DNA of 64,000 nt, taken from contig NW_026570225.1 of assembly GCF_019649055.1 (NCBI RefSeq), forward strand, positions 372,001 to 436,000, written 5' to 3'. This DNA comes from Paramacrobiotus metropolitanus (Eukaryota; Tardigrada; Eutardigrada; Parachela; Macrobiotidae). Position numbers and translations under genes: made by a program. Position 1 is the first letter of the stretch. Each line of letters opens with the position of its first letter. Below the pieces are notes generated by a model. It did no database searches. It worked only from the letters and a program-made list of their open reading frames with translations, and was not told the origin of the DNA. Below, in pieces: positions 1 through 10,847 of this stretch.

Positions 1-302
1 CCAGTCATTTATTGATTTTTAATACCGTGCGAATCGAATGCATCGCCCCCGCAGGCGGCAATCAAGAGAATGTCACAATGCATTCAGGCCACCAGAGCAT
101 ATCCCTGTAATTGCAGAGTGTGTATCTGGCTGGCGATAGCTGCACAGACACGTGTGTATATGCCAGTGTAGCGGCATACGGTCCTCGCGTTCTCGTTAAA
201 AGCAGTTCCAGTTGTTGGAGAGGTATTTCACGAACTTTCTTCAAAAACGGAAGGAACTCATTGTTTCCTCATACTTCCTCCATCTACCATCAAGTTAAAA
301 AT
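1..302. other. 5' flank and leader of the eS7 gene
   Basis: No gene is visible upstream of eS7. The stretch must carry its promoter and first non-coding exon, which ends at 302 at a GTGAGT donor. A pyrimidine run at about 274-281 (CTTCCTCC) could be a TOP-like transcription start, typical of ribosomal protein genes, but this is inference. Open frames here on either strand show no recognisable protein. Confidence 0.4.
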
Positions 303-366
303 GTGAGTCAACTAAAAAATCGAAATTAATTCGCGAAAATACGGCTGTGAAACGTGAACGTTGCAG
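303..366 (+). other. RpS7: 5'-UTR intron of the eS7 gene
   Basis: The stretch starts with GTGAGT and ends with TTGCAG, 26 bases before the eS7 start codon. Ribosomal protein genes often carry a short intron in the leader. Removing these 64 bases leaves the coding sequence untouched. The junction was read by eye. Confidence 0.6.
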
Positions 367-392
367 ATTGTCGAAGACCCCATCGGATCAAC

Positions 393-968
393 ATGGCTGA
401 AGGCAAGTTCCTGAAACAGGGAGGCGAGAAGACCACTCCTTTTGAATCCCAGGTCAGTCAGTTGCTGTTGGATCTCGAGCAGAACAACAACGACCTGCGC
501 AACCAGATGCAGGAGCTGCTGGTCAATGAAGCCAAGGAGATGGAAGTCGGCGGAAAGAACGTGATCGTTCTGCTGGTACCACCGCCACAGCTGAAGGCCT
601 GGCAGAAGATCCATGTGCGGGTGGTGCGCGAGCTGGAGAAGAAGCTGGGTGGACGGACCGTGATCTTCATCGCCAAGCGCCGTATGCTGCCCAAACCCAC
701 CCGGAAGACCGTTAAGCTCAATCAGAAGCGCCCACGGTCCCGCACATTGACAGCGGTGCACGAAAACATGCTGGCCGATATTGTCTATCCTGCGGAGATT
801 GTCGGCAAGAGGATCCGCATCAAGACGGACGGATCGCGGTTGATTAAGGTGCATCTGGATAAAGCTAGTTTGAACCATGTCGAGCATAAGACTGATGTGT
901 TCGCATCGTTATACAAAAAGTTAACAGGTAAAGCTGTCAGTTTCGAGTTTCCCGAGCCGATCTTTTAA
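393..968 (+). CDS. RpS7: 40S ribosomal protein eS7
   Basis: A component of the small cytoplasmic ribosomal subunit. The single uninterrupted coding exon gives 191 residues, about the usual eS7 length (~190-195). The translation follows the family from end to end: start [11 protein letters not shown], central [19 protein letters not shown], basic core [11 protein letters not shown], the [10 protein letters not shown] motif, and C-terminal [11 protein letters not shown] chose the ATG at 393 rather than the upstream open frame because the bases before it belong to a 5'-UTR intron and leader. A polyadenylation signal follows 39 bases after the stop. The convergent neighbour is SEPHS2. The frame is intact, and the long antisense open frame here is a shadow. 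Confidence 0.97.
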   Translation: MAEGKFLKQGGEKTTPFESQVSQLLLDLEQNNNDLRNQMQELLVNEAKEMEVGGKNVIVLLVPPPQLKAWQKIHVRVVRELEKKLGGRTVIFIAKRRMLPKPTRKTVKLNQKRPRSRTLTAVHENMLADIVYPAEIVGKRIRIKTDGSRLIKVHLDKASLNHVEHKTDVFASLYKKLTGKAVSFEFPEPIF

Positions 969-1006
969 GATGACGCTGGATGTTACCTGGTTTCTGTCTG
1001 TTCTTC

Positions 1007-1012
1007 AATAAA
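1007..1012 (+). terminator. Polyadenylation signal of eS7
   Basis: AATAAA lies 39 bases downstream of the eS7 stop codon. It is the first such hexamer after the stop. Confidence 0.7.
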
Positions 1013-1947
1013 AAATTTCGTAAATTCCGGGCCACCGTTTTAGTGTGGTTTAATTGACATTCCATCATTTTTACCTTGTTACTCGTGCAAGAGTGGCGCC
1101 TATGTCAGTACTGGGGAAGGATGTTGTGAACTTGTGACCATCGCAGTTAGCAGTAGGTTCGTTTGATTCCAGTACCGTTTCAGATAAGTTGCAAGTGGTC
1201 ATTTCTCACGCGAATGAGCGATGAATGCAGGTCTGAAGGGACACAGTAATACTGAGGCTCAAAAATACTTAACTCAAAATGAAACAGTACACCAGCCTAT
1301 GGCTGATTTATCTTACAATTGTTAATGTAAACAGTACAACTCTGGTAATAACTTTTAAAATTTGGAGTTCAAATAGTCGAGTTAATTGTAATACAATAGA
1401 ATTGCATGATTAAGAAGCGCCACCGAGATCAATTTTATTTTCATAGTTATTGTGTGTCGTTTAGTCTGCTGTGGCTACTTATAATCATGTGAAAGGATTG
1501 TACTTATTTATGAACTGTAACGGTCAATACTACAAAATCGCAGCAGCTTCCGTTTTTTTCGACGGCTAGCACAAAACAATGATAATGAGGATGCCGAAAT
1601 GACCTGAGTCACGAGTCCATACCACAAGCCAGTAGCTCGAGACAAAAGTTCTCGTTTACCACTTATTGTTAGTATTAAATGCTAGTACTTTCTTGCCCAT
1701 GATTCTAACAAATCAAACCGAACGAAACAACATGTACAGCGTAAAAGCTTTTAACAGGACAGTAGGGCATCCGTCAAGCATCTGGCCGTTACACCTTTCG
1801 ATGCCAAACTTCATAACTACATTTCCGGAAAAAAGTAACCCACCCCGAAGTCCACAACCTCAAGTCTGCCTCCCGAAAGCATATAACGAACTACATGCAT
1901 TTATTAATGTGCAAAATAAAAAAAACAACTGAAAATAAGTCATAATT
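1013..1947. other. Convergent intergenic region between eS7 and SEPHS2
   Basis: No convincing coding sequence. It must hold the 3' UTR of SEPHS2 on the minus strand, and hence the SECIS element that a UGA-recoded gene needs. On the minus strand AATAAA hexamers occur at 1900-1905 (very close to the stop) and 1434-1439. Use of the distal one would give a 3' UTR of roughly 510 bases, long enough for a SECIS. The 88-residue plus-strand frame at 1666 resembles nothing. Confidence 0.5.
1761..1814 (-). promoter_or_regulatory. Imperfect SECIS-like hairpin in the SEPHS2 3' UTR (doubtful)
   Basis: Read on the minus strand, ATGA (1814-1811) is followed by an 11-base arm (1810-1800) that pairs with 1771-1761 at 9 of 11 positions. 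A run of three A lies at the 5' side of the apical loop. The ATGA, the ~11-bp stem and the apical A residues are SECIS hallmarks. The 3' GA of the non-Watson-Crick quartet is not where it should be, so this may be chance. Listed only because a SECIS must exist somewhere downstream of the stop if UGA is recoded. Confidence 0.2.
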
Positions 1948-4900
1948 TTACCACAGCTTATCCGCAGTATCATGAGAAGGAACATCGATTATTCTGACTT
2001 TATCAATGATTTTGGCATTGCGGTCACCTCGTTCCACACTGCCGATAATCCAAGCTGGATGGCCTTCCAGTCGCTTATAATCAGCAATGAAACCTGCTGC
2101 TTTGTTCCTTGGCATGCAAACTAACAAGCCACCTGAAAAGCCACACTGAAGTTCATTAAATTACACCAACAGCAAATAATAATTCGTTCGAAAGTACATA
2201 CGTGCAATCGGTGCCTCCCTGGCCCTACCATTATAGTACCATACCGGTGTAAGTAAAGTTCTTATCAAAATTTACTGTACAAAAAGTACTTACATAAGTA
2301 AAAAAAAACCTTTTTAGATACAGTTGGTATCTGGCATACACCGAAAATTTCGATTCGGAGGCACGCAAATGTCTCTCAAGAATAAAACAGGTTAACTGTA
2401 ATAATTATGCCGGTGCATGAACAGAACAAATTTGCAAAGAAACTTACCATGCAATCAAAATGGGAAATCACACTTCATGGTTTCAAGTTATAACATATTA
2501 TGGCATTACGCAGATCCCGAAGTACAGTGCACATACCCGAGGTTTCGGCTGATCGTCCTTGTAGAAACCCGAACCCTGGGAACATTCTAGCCACTTGACC
2601 CATTTTTGCGATGACTGGCATGTTCTGTATGATGAACATCACAGCGCATTTCTGGTTTCTCGCTAAATTCTCAGCATGGCCCATCAAGCCGAATCCAGTA
2701 ATATCCGTTGCAGCGTGGGCTCCATGGACATGCATCAATTTTGCCGCTAAAAATAAATTTTTAAATGCAGCCGAATTAATCTAATTGTAGAAAAATTCAA
2801 CCAAAATCCATATATTACGTACATAGAAGGTTGCTTAAAGCAAAAAAGTCAATCTCAAAAATTTCATATGTTCACGTCGTGCTACACTACCCTCTTTACC
2901 GTTGCGATTCAATCTCGCCATGATGTGCATCGCACGGAGGTACGCCTGCTTGACTTCCTCATCCGTTAGAATAGTTCGTACTTTGGCAGCTTTTTCTGGA
3001 TTGGTTGTTAGCCACTGATGAGCATTTACAGCAATCTGTGTCCCGAGAGGCTTTGTCAAAATCAGCACATCACCTGGCTGTGCACCATCCGGTCTAACCG
3101 AACAAGTACTGTACTTGTCAATACAAAATTTAAAATGCAGCACGCGGAACAGGGAACGCTTACGGAATTATCTCTTCCGCCCTGACAATCGACGATGCAG
3201 TTCCTCCAATCGTTACCCAAGGGTTTATCACAGTCTGGCCGCCGTTGATGGAAGTGCCAGCTTCGACAGCGCAGTCCTATCGTGCAACAGCATTAACAGT
3301 TAACATTACAGCAGGAAGCATGTAATTTCCGATTCCAGCTTGCGGAAAGCTACTTAATCGTAAATTAATCACATAAACGTCGTTTCAAAAAGCGAATTCC
3401 CAGCAAACAGTCACTACAGCAAACATAAGGCTGCTACATAAAACAAAACAAGAGGCCAGAAGATGAAAGAAGCATGCAACAGACAAGCTTTCCGAACGTA
3501 CAAATATTTTTCTTAAGTTCTGAACCATCTCAAAATTACTTTAATAATATGTGTACTCGTATAATTTCTAAACTACAATCGGGTTCTTCCTTTTGTCGAT
3601 TTAATAAGAGATCTTCAGCGCTGTTTTAAACGAGCTCATTAGTAAGTAATAATACCATTGCGGTCAGTACACAGTACACACGAACATTAAGTTTTCGCAT
3701 ACCCTGAAGCCTTGGATGATGAGCGGCATCACCACATCGCGCTCTTCTGCGGTGAACTTCTGACTGCTGGCCAAAATCATCAGTACATTATCACATTCTG
3801 TCACACCCATGGCGTACAGGTCGGAGAGAACATTGGCGGCTGCAATTTTACCCTGTAGAGAAAATGCAAAATACCCAGATTATTGTCCACTCTGTAGCTA
3901 ATTAGTGAGTAATCACACACTCAAAAGAAAGGCATCAAATACAGGTACTAGTATAAGGTCTCATACGCCCTTAGGGCAAGCGGGCGGCGGTCTTTAATTT
4001 TAAATGTATAAGGCAGCAAATGTGCCAAGCGGCAAGCATTCACTAACATGTAAACACGAAAGCTGCAAATTGGCCTTGGTAGTTAACATTTAGTTTCAAA
4101 GGAACTGCCGCGTGCATGTTGCTAAATCGGTGCAAACTTTCGCTTTTGCGCCATCCCAAAAACTTTTTTACAGTCCTCACTCCTCAGTAACATTTTGTGA
4201 ACAAATAATTTGCGACACTGAAGTAAATGCCATTTGTCGACGCAACATCTGGTTGGAGAAGGATGGGCGAGATAAATTTCAATAAGTTTCAAAGCTACCC
4301 GGTACAGAAAAAATCTCATTATCGACCAACTTGCTCAAATCTTGTATGTAATTGCACATAAGTATTTAGTCCACAAAGTATGTGTGTATTGTACTCCGTG
4401 TGTATACCGAACAACGGCTCTAAGCAGTTTTTCTCAATTTTGAAACAGATTTCAGAAATTATAAAATTTATTTTAAAACTTGGAAAAAATACCGTAACAG
4501 TGGTTCCGTCACTTCTGTCTAAAATCACTCTAACCGGATGTAAAATTTCCCTACGTTGTTGTAATTAATTTTTTTTACAGCAAAAAAACCATCAGTGGCA
4601 AAAAGCAAAATTACAGCGGAACGAGCAATTCGATAGTCGTGAATTAAAAACAGGATTACCTAAATTTCTCGGGTTCACTATTCTGATCGCGAATAACCGT
4701 TACGATCGCGATCGGCCACTAACCGGGTGTTGTCTATTGCGACCGCTCTATACAATAGAAAAATTAATATATTCTACTGTTTGGAAGTTGGTGAAATTTA
4801 GAGTTTTGTGATATCGCTTCCTGTAAAATTCGGCGCTGCAAATTTGGTAGTTTCGCTTTTACAGAATATCCGGGATTTTAATTTACAGAACGCATTTGAG

Positions 4901-7900
4901 GAGCACGTTGAGGCAGGCTAATATGGCTTTTAGATGACCAAAAACTTGCAGTAACCATTTAAAAGAACTGTTTTGGTGGTTCCAGAATTTACCAAACCAG
5001 CATAAAGTCGAAAAATTAGTATATTCTACTATTTGGAAGTGGGTGAAATTTAAACCCAAACCACCAGCTGAAAATCAGAGATATAATCCGGTTTTGATTT
5101 GAAACTGAATGCATATTTAACAAATAGATTAAGAGAATTTAAAAATTTATAAAAGAAAAGAAATTTGATAGATTAGAAAATTATCAGTCTGAATACTGAT
5201 TTCGAAACCAAAACCACGTCTCGACAATTATACTAAAAAATATGACATCAACTTTGGAGTAGAAACGTGGGAAACTGATAGACACTGGATCCACAACTTA
5301 AAATCAGAAATATAATCCGGTTTTGATTTGAAATTGAATGCATATTTAACAAATTGATTAAGAAAATTTTTAAAAAATTAAACCTCAAAAAATTTTAGAA
5401 TATGTGGGTTGTTTTTCAGTGAGCCTTGGATTTGAGAAATGATTCTCGTATTAATTAGAAGGATGGGAGCACCAGTTTAATATTCACTTTGAAATTCATA
5501 AACCATTTTATAATTTGGCATTTTTATTAAGAACAAATAAATAAATAACGGGGACTTGTTATAATTTTATTCATTTCATTTTGCGTTTGGCATTTTTACC
5601 GGGAATAAAATTTGCTAGAACCTAATTTTGCATCTTCGGGCTTTTAATTTAATGCTGATCGACTTATTGGAAAAAATAATAGGAAAACCAATCTAAAAAC
5701 AAACTATTACGTTAGTGTTTTTGCACGACTTTTTAGACCTTTAACAACGCAGCAAAAGCTTTTGCACCTTACGTATCCGGTTGGTTAAATGTGTAGATAT
5801 TCGGTTAGTTAAATTAATATGAATGTTTTTACACATTTAAAATTTAGTTATATTTTAAAATGATCAAAAATATCAAGCGATATAGAAATATTTAGAATAA
5901 AATTCAGAAATTTTAAAAATATATAACATCGGTATTTACAAATCTTCAAAATATTTAAAACTGTTCAGAAAAAATTCAGAAATATTTCGAAATACTTAGA
6001 GAAATATTTAGAAATATTTAGAGAAATATTTAGAAACATTTAGAAATATTTAGAAATATTTAGAAATATTTAGAGAAATATTTAGAAATATTTAGAAATA
6101 TTTAGAAATATTTAGAAAAATTTAGAAATATTTAGAAATATTTAGAAATATTTAGAAATATTTAGAGAAATATTTAGAAATATTTAGAAATATTTAGAAA
6201 TATTTAGAAATATTTAGAAATATTTAGAGAAATATTTAGAAATATTTAGAAATATTTAGAAATATTTAGAGAAATATTTAGAAATATTTAGAAATATTTA
6301 GAAATATTTAGAAATATTTAGAAATATTTAGAAATATTTAGAAATATTTAGAGAAATATTTAGAAACATTTAGAAATATTTAGAAATATTTAGAAATATT
6401 TAGAAATATTTAGAGAAATATTTAGAAATATTTAGAAATATTTAGAAATATTTAGAGAAATATTTAGAAATATTTAGAAATATTTAGAAATATTTAGAAA
6501 TATTTAGAGAAATATTTAGAAATATTTAGAAATATTTAGAAATATTTAGAAATATTTAGAAATATTTAGAGAAATATTTAGAAATATTTAGAAATATTTA
6601 GAGAAATATTTAGAAATATTTAGAAATATTTAGAGAAATATTTAGAAATATTTAGAAATATTTAGAAATATTTAAAAATATTTAGAAATATTTAGAAATA
6701 TTTAGAAATATTTAGAAATATTTAGAAATATTTAGAAATATTTAGAAATACTTAGAAGTATTTAGAAATATTTAGAAATATTTAGAAATATTCAGAAAGA
6801 TTTAGAAAGATTTAGAAATATTTAGAAACGAAAATATTATAGAAATGAAAACATTTAGAAATGAAAAAATGTTCAGAATATTTAGAAAAAGATTCAGAAA
6901 TATTTAAAAACATTCAGAAATTTTTAAAAATTTGAAAAAAAACAATATTTAAAAATTTTGAGAAGTTCATTTTGTTCTTCAGATGTGGTTATAGCGGCTA
7001 CAGATGGACCCACGTTTTCGAAGCATTTCTAAAGTGCGTAAATACGAGTATAAATGATACATCGGGGATCCGAATTCGAGTTTTCCGAAGACTTCGCTTT
7101 GACTGAGCACTTAAAAAATACACATTGGAACTTTGGCGCCCCCAACGACGTGGTCCCCGAGTGTCATATGCATATTCAATGAAGACTTTTTGGCGACCTC
7201 GGGGACCCAGGTTCGCGATCCCCGAGTACTTAGGTTAGACTCTACAGGTCAAAGTGTGCATTTGCAGTACATATCGTGGTGGCGACCTCGGTGACCCGAG
7301 TTCGAGGTCTCCGAGTACTTCAGTTAGACTCAGCAAGTGAAACTGTGCATTTACAGTACATATCGTGGTGGCGACCTCGGAGACCCGGGTTCGAGGTCCC
7401 TGAGTACTTCAGTTCGACTCAGTAGGTCAAGCTGTGCATTTACAGTACATATCGTGGTGGCAACCTCGGGGACCCGGGTTCGAGGTCCCCGAGTACTTCA
7501 GTTCGACTCAGCAGGTCAAACTGTGCGTTTGCAGTACATATCGTGGGGGCGACCTCGGGGACCCGGGTTCGAGGTCTCCGAGTACTTCAGTTCGACTCAG
7601 CACATCAAACTGTATAGGAATCACCTTGAAAATTGGTGGCGACCCAAAGGTCAAGCGGCGACCCAAAGGTCATGGGTACTCCCCGTCGCATCGAACCCTC
7701 AATATGTCTTGAATTAGAAACGCGGGCTCGCTTCGCTCGCCCGCTTGATTATTTATCTATTCTCTCCCACTCTCCCAAGTAAGTAACTGGATTCACGTAG
7801 CAGAAAAAAGAACATTTTAATTCCGAGAATCAATAAAGCGCCAACGCCACTGCATATACCAACCATCATGTACGGGTCATCCACCAACGGATAGAAGAAA

Positions 7901-8585
7901 TCTGTCGTCTGAACCAAATACAAGCCCAGATGTCTTAATGGAATGAGGCAGGAATCAAGACCGATACCTACCAAAGCGAAGACATACAACTTTACAAGCG
8001 ATTGTCAGACGAACGTATTCAAGCAATACAATAGTTATTACGAAATACAAACAAGTACTCTAAATCAAAATTTGTATTAACAAGTTGAAGTAACCACAAC
8101 ATCTTCGACATACGAAATGGAACTCCCAATATGAAAGAAAGAGGAAAGAATAATATTATGACAGCAGATAGCTCCATGTTCTTACCAATCGGAGATAACG
8201 AAGCACTGGTAAGATTTCCCGTTCCAACGGGAGCATTGGCATGTACGTGATGAACATTAGGAAATCCGTTTATATCAGGCGGTTGTACGCTGTATGAAGA
8301 TCCGTCAGAATAGTTATTAATGTCGGAGGCAGACTCGGGAGCAATGTGTACAGAAGTAGAATGATGCTGCAGTCCCTCGAGGAGCTTCAGCAGCACAGCA
8401 CGAGGGACTTTGCATCCTCACCCTTTCAGATCGGTGAAGTTGGTCAGTCTGAACTCGGGTTTCAGACCGTGCTGGACAGGATCAAACAGATTGCTCTGGA
8501 TGTGCAGGAGATTGACGTCGTAGCTCGTCTCGAGAAGTTCGCTAACCCGAACGACTTCTTCAGGTTCGGATGATACCGTCGCCAT
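1948..8585 (-). CDS. SEPHS2: Selenophosphate synthetase 2, selenocysteine-containing (selenide, water dikinase)
   Basis: Makes selenophosphate from selenide and ATP, the selenium donor for selenocysteine tRNA. Exons, in coding order: 8585-8186, 7967-7864, 3852-3703, 3276-3164, 3093-2900, 2746-2537, 2132-1948. All junctions are GT-AG and keep frame, giving 451 residues. Codon 56 is UGA in the context LKG-U-GCKVP, exactly where vertebrate SEPHS2 has Sec and SEPHS1 has Thr. Other family blocks: [89 protein letters not shown] and SAETSGGLLVC. The ATG at 8585 is one of two in-frame candidates; the other is 13 codons upstream. Intron 2 (7863-3853) is 4 kb and full of tandem repeats; the other introns are 70-430 bp. 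Conventional annotation would break the gene at the UGA. Confidence 0.95.
4758..5369. repeat. Two pairs of diverged direct repeats in SEPHS2 intron 2
   Basis: A 43-base segment at 4758-4800 recurs at 5010-5052 with a few changes (shared ATATTCTACT core). A 70-base segment at 5071-5140 recurs at 5300-5369 (shared TATAATCCGGTTTTGATTTG). The offsets are 252 and 229 bp, so the stretch looks like an old duplicated block or two decayed copies of one element. No coding potential. Confidence 0.7.
5974..6829. repeat. AT-rich 10-bp satellite array (GAAATATTTA)n
   Basis: Near-perfect tandem GAAATATTTA units run for about 850 bp. They are interrupted at irregular intervals by 12-bp variants with an extra GA (GAGAAATATTTA). 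The array degrades on both sides into related sequence (about 5880-5973 and 6830-6960). It lies inside intron 2 of SEPHS2 and would be transcribed with it. It has no open frame of note. Confidence 0.95.
7192..7636. repeat. 89-bp GC-rich tandem repeat, five copies
   Basis: Units start at about 7192, 7281, 7370, 7459 and 7548, an exact 89-bp spacing, each beginning GGCGACCTCGG (or a one-base variant). Unit 4 holds a perfect 10-bp hairpin (7465-7474 with 7484-7493) with a 9-base loop CGGGTTCGA. Other units carry mutated versions. The period is not a multiple of three, so the overlapping open frames are frame-shifted readings of the same repeat, not genes. A 17-base duplication (GCGACCCAAAGGTCA) follows at about 7639-7670. 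Confidence 0.92.
8418..8420 (-). other. SEPHS2: In-frame UGA, predicted selenocysteine codon (residue 56 of SEPHS2)
   Basis: The minus strand reads ...CTG AAA GGG TGA GGA TGC AAA... . The protein on both sides of the TGA matches SEPHS without a gap, and the UGA falls at the known catalytic Sec/Cys position. This is recoding, not a nonsense mutation: the same frame stays open for a further 77 codons in this exon and on into six more exons. Confidence 0.93.
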
Positions 8586-8853
8586 GTTGCTGAACTTGCG
8601 ACTATACTTGAAGCGTGTGACCAAACCGATGCACCCAAAAAAGTCAAATTTTTGTACTCGTACTCTTTCAGGAAAGTTTGAGGCACCAAATCAAAGAGCC
8701 ACAAACACCCATTGGAAACGTTGAACGGAAAACAGATGGAGAGTCTAGTAAGTATGTACTATAACTTGGTTTAGAACTGTTCATGGTCTGTGTATAATAC
8801 ACAGACAGATGCGAGTAAGGACATACGACTGCACTGCCAATGCGTTGAGCGCG
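8586..8853. other. 5' flank of SEPHS2
   Basis: Short region between the SEPHS2 start and the left end of the inverted-repeat element. It must contain the SEPHS2 leader and promoter. No TATA box or other clear element was seen. Confidence 0.4.
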
Positions 8854-9127
8854 CTGGTGTTCGTTGCGACGTCGGCCAAGTGCAATGCGGGTGACGTCGA
8901 TAAGGCATACTACCTCCGGATGTCGCAACACCGGCAATAGCTTTACTGTGTTTAACAGTTTAACTATGCAGTTTGCAGTCTGATAACTTATTTCTGATTT
9001 TTTAATCGAAAATAATTAATTTTTGATACTTTTGTCATTTGATCTAACAATAAGTTGATAATTCTAACAAGTGCTAAATTCAGTAAATTGCTAATGCTGT
9101 TCACTGCGCACTTGTACGTCAAAGTTT
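8854..9127 (+). repeat. Left terminal inverted repeat of the element at 8854-10847
   Basis: Matches the reverse complement of 10589-10847. The outer part includes CGACGTCGGCCAAGTGC and CTACCTCCGGATGTCGCAAC. The inner end, around GTACGTCAAAGTTT, is less well conserved. Confidence 0.85.
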
Positions 9128-10588
9128 GCTAGTAATGTCATAATTCTACTCTGTTGTCGATTTCAGTAGTTCACTTTAAAAATTTGTCGATTTAATTTTG
9201 TATTCACAAATTTTGTAAAATCTCAAAAATATTACAATAATTAGTGCACATTCAGAGCCCGTACAATACTTTCAATCATGCTATGCTAAATTATTTAAAC
9301 AAAACTTTTGCTTTTGTTTAAGTGTTTATGAACCCGATTATAATGCTAAGCTCTAACAATAAATACTCGCGCATGCAGTTTAGTTAATAGTGAATCTCTC
9401 GTTATATAATTACAGTTTACGTATGTTACAGATTTTGAGAATTAAAAAAATAGCACTGTAGATGATTGCACTGTGATAAGACACTTACAGATTATACATT
9501 TATGATTACTAAATGTAATTGTATAAGCACTTGTGCGCTACGATAAACTTTCTTTATCTCGTTTATACACCAAAACATTTGGAGGGACGGCAAACAGACC
9601 GTTCGTTTCCGGCATGAATTTATGGCAGACCAAGTCCTAGTCGTGCAGCATTGTTGTGCACCACGGTGTCTCCAAATGCTGATTACTGTGCACCACAAAA
9701 TGATTCCTGACTTTTCTGAAAATAATCATTTAGCGCCATTTAGCGCATAGTGCTGGTGCGCTTGTGACACCTACTAGCCGGCATCATAATTTTACCCTGC
9801 GGCTGTTCAAAACTTTTTTATTCAAAATTAAGTGTGCTGTTGTTGCAATATTAATTTTCATCTCACTTGCGTTATATTTCGCAGATATAGTTATACCACA
9901 TCAGGGATTATATGTGTAACAGTATATGTGGAACCTGCACTAGTGATACAGAGTAGTCGGCTTTCGGCCAGCACCTGATTAATGGTAATTGGCAAATAAA
10001 AAATAACCTTAATTACGTTTAGCCGCCTGATGTTGCAAGCCCATTTCCTTAAAAATTATTTTCCTGGTATGTACGTGTAACTTACGAAGTATTATTTGGT
10101 ACTATTGATATTATTGTAAAATGTTAGACTGTATGATTTTATTATTGTTAGTGAAAAAAACATTTAGCCGCAGTACTGTGGAAGCCGGCATCTGCCCTCT
10201 TCGAAGTGCTTATTTTCGACCTACAATTCAATGCAAAGTTATTGCAAAAGAATGATCCAAAGAATGCGGCAAAATCTTCAGCGTAGCGAAAATTTTACTC
10301 GATGAATGCAAGAAAATGAAGATTTTAAATTTTCTGGACGGACTTTTTAAAAAAAATGTGGAGTCAGAAGGTGCATTTTTATGCTGGTGCCTCTCTAAAA
10401 ATTTTGTCAGTAATGCACCGGTGCATTCCACGAAATTCGCCACAAAATTTTATAATTCACCGGTACATTTCACAAAAATCCAAAGGCTTCGCGAAATTAC
10501 TATAACGCACTATCAGCCAGAATATAAGGGCTTATTCCTTAAAATTGTAAACTGGAATTTCGTGGAATGTTCCGGCGAATTATAAATT

Positions 10589-10847
10589 AAACTTTGACGT
10601 ACGTAGTAAACAGCATTAGCAATTTACTGAATTTGGCACTTGTTGGAATTATCAACTTATTGTTAGATCAAATGACAAAAGTATTAAAAATTAATTATTT
10701 TCGATTAAAAAATCAGAAATAAGTTATGAGACTGCAAACTGCATAGTTAAACACAGTGAAGCTATTGCGGTGTTGCGACATCCGGAGGTAGTATGCCTTG
10801 TCGACGTCACCCGCATTGCACTTGGCCGACGTCGCAACGAACACCAG
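10589..10847 (-). repeat. Right terminal inverted repeat of the element at 8854-10847
   Basis: Inverted counterpart of 8854-9127. Differences are scattered single bases and one short indel or substituted patch near the inner end. Confidence 0.85.

Larger units (their letters stand above)
8854..10847. mobile_element. Putative DNA transposon with ~260-bp terminal inverted repeats
   Basis: The left arm (8854-9127) and right arm (10589-10847) are inverted copies, about 95% identical in their outer ~200 bases, both beginning CTGGTGTTCGTTGCGACG when read inward. The ~1.46-kb interior is AT-rich. It has no intact transposase, only short frames such as 9492-9698 on the minus strand. I could not find a clear target-site duplication beside these ends, so the true termini may differ by some bases. 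It sits between SEPHS2 and dNK. It is most likely a non-autonomous or decayed cut-and-paste element. The superfamily is not assigned. Confidence 0.75.

Noticed and set aside
312-887. 191-codon antisense open frame over eS7
   Set aside because: It is the mirror of a strongly conserved ribosomal protein exon. Its translation resembles nothing, and antisense frames of biased codon usage are expected.
7465-7493. tRNA gene suggested by the GGTTCGA loop
   Set aside because: No acceptor stem, D arm or anticodon arm can be built around it. The hairpin stem is 10 bp rather than 5. At most it is tRNA-like.
7337-7717. Overlapping open frames of 126 and 92 codons in the GC-rich array
   Set aside because: The 89-bp unit is read in successive frames, so the 'protein' is the repeat itself. 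The copies drift freely and no start or splice context exists.
3853-7863. Splitting SEPHS2 into two genes at the UGA or at the 4-kb intron
   Set aside because: The donor at 7863 and acceptor at 3853 keep frame and join DPYMM to GKIAAANVL exactly as in the family, so it is one gene with a large intron.
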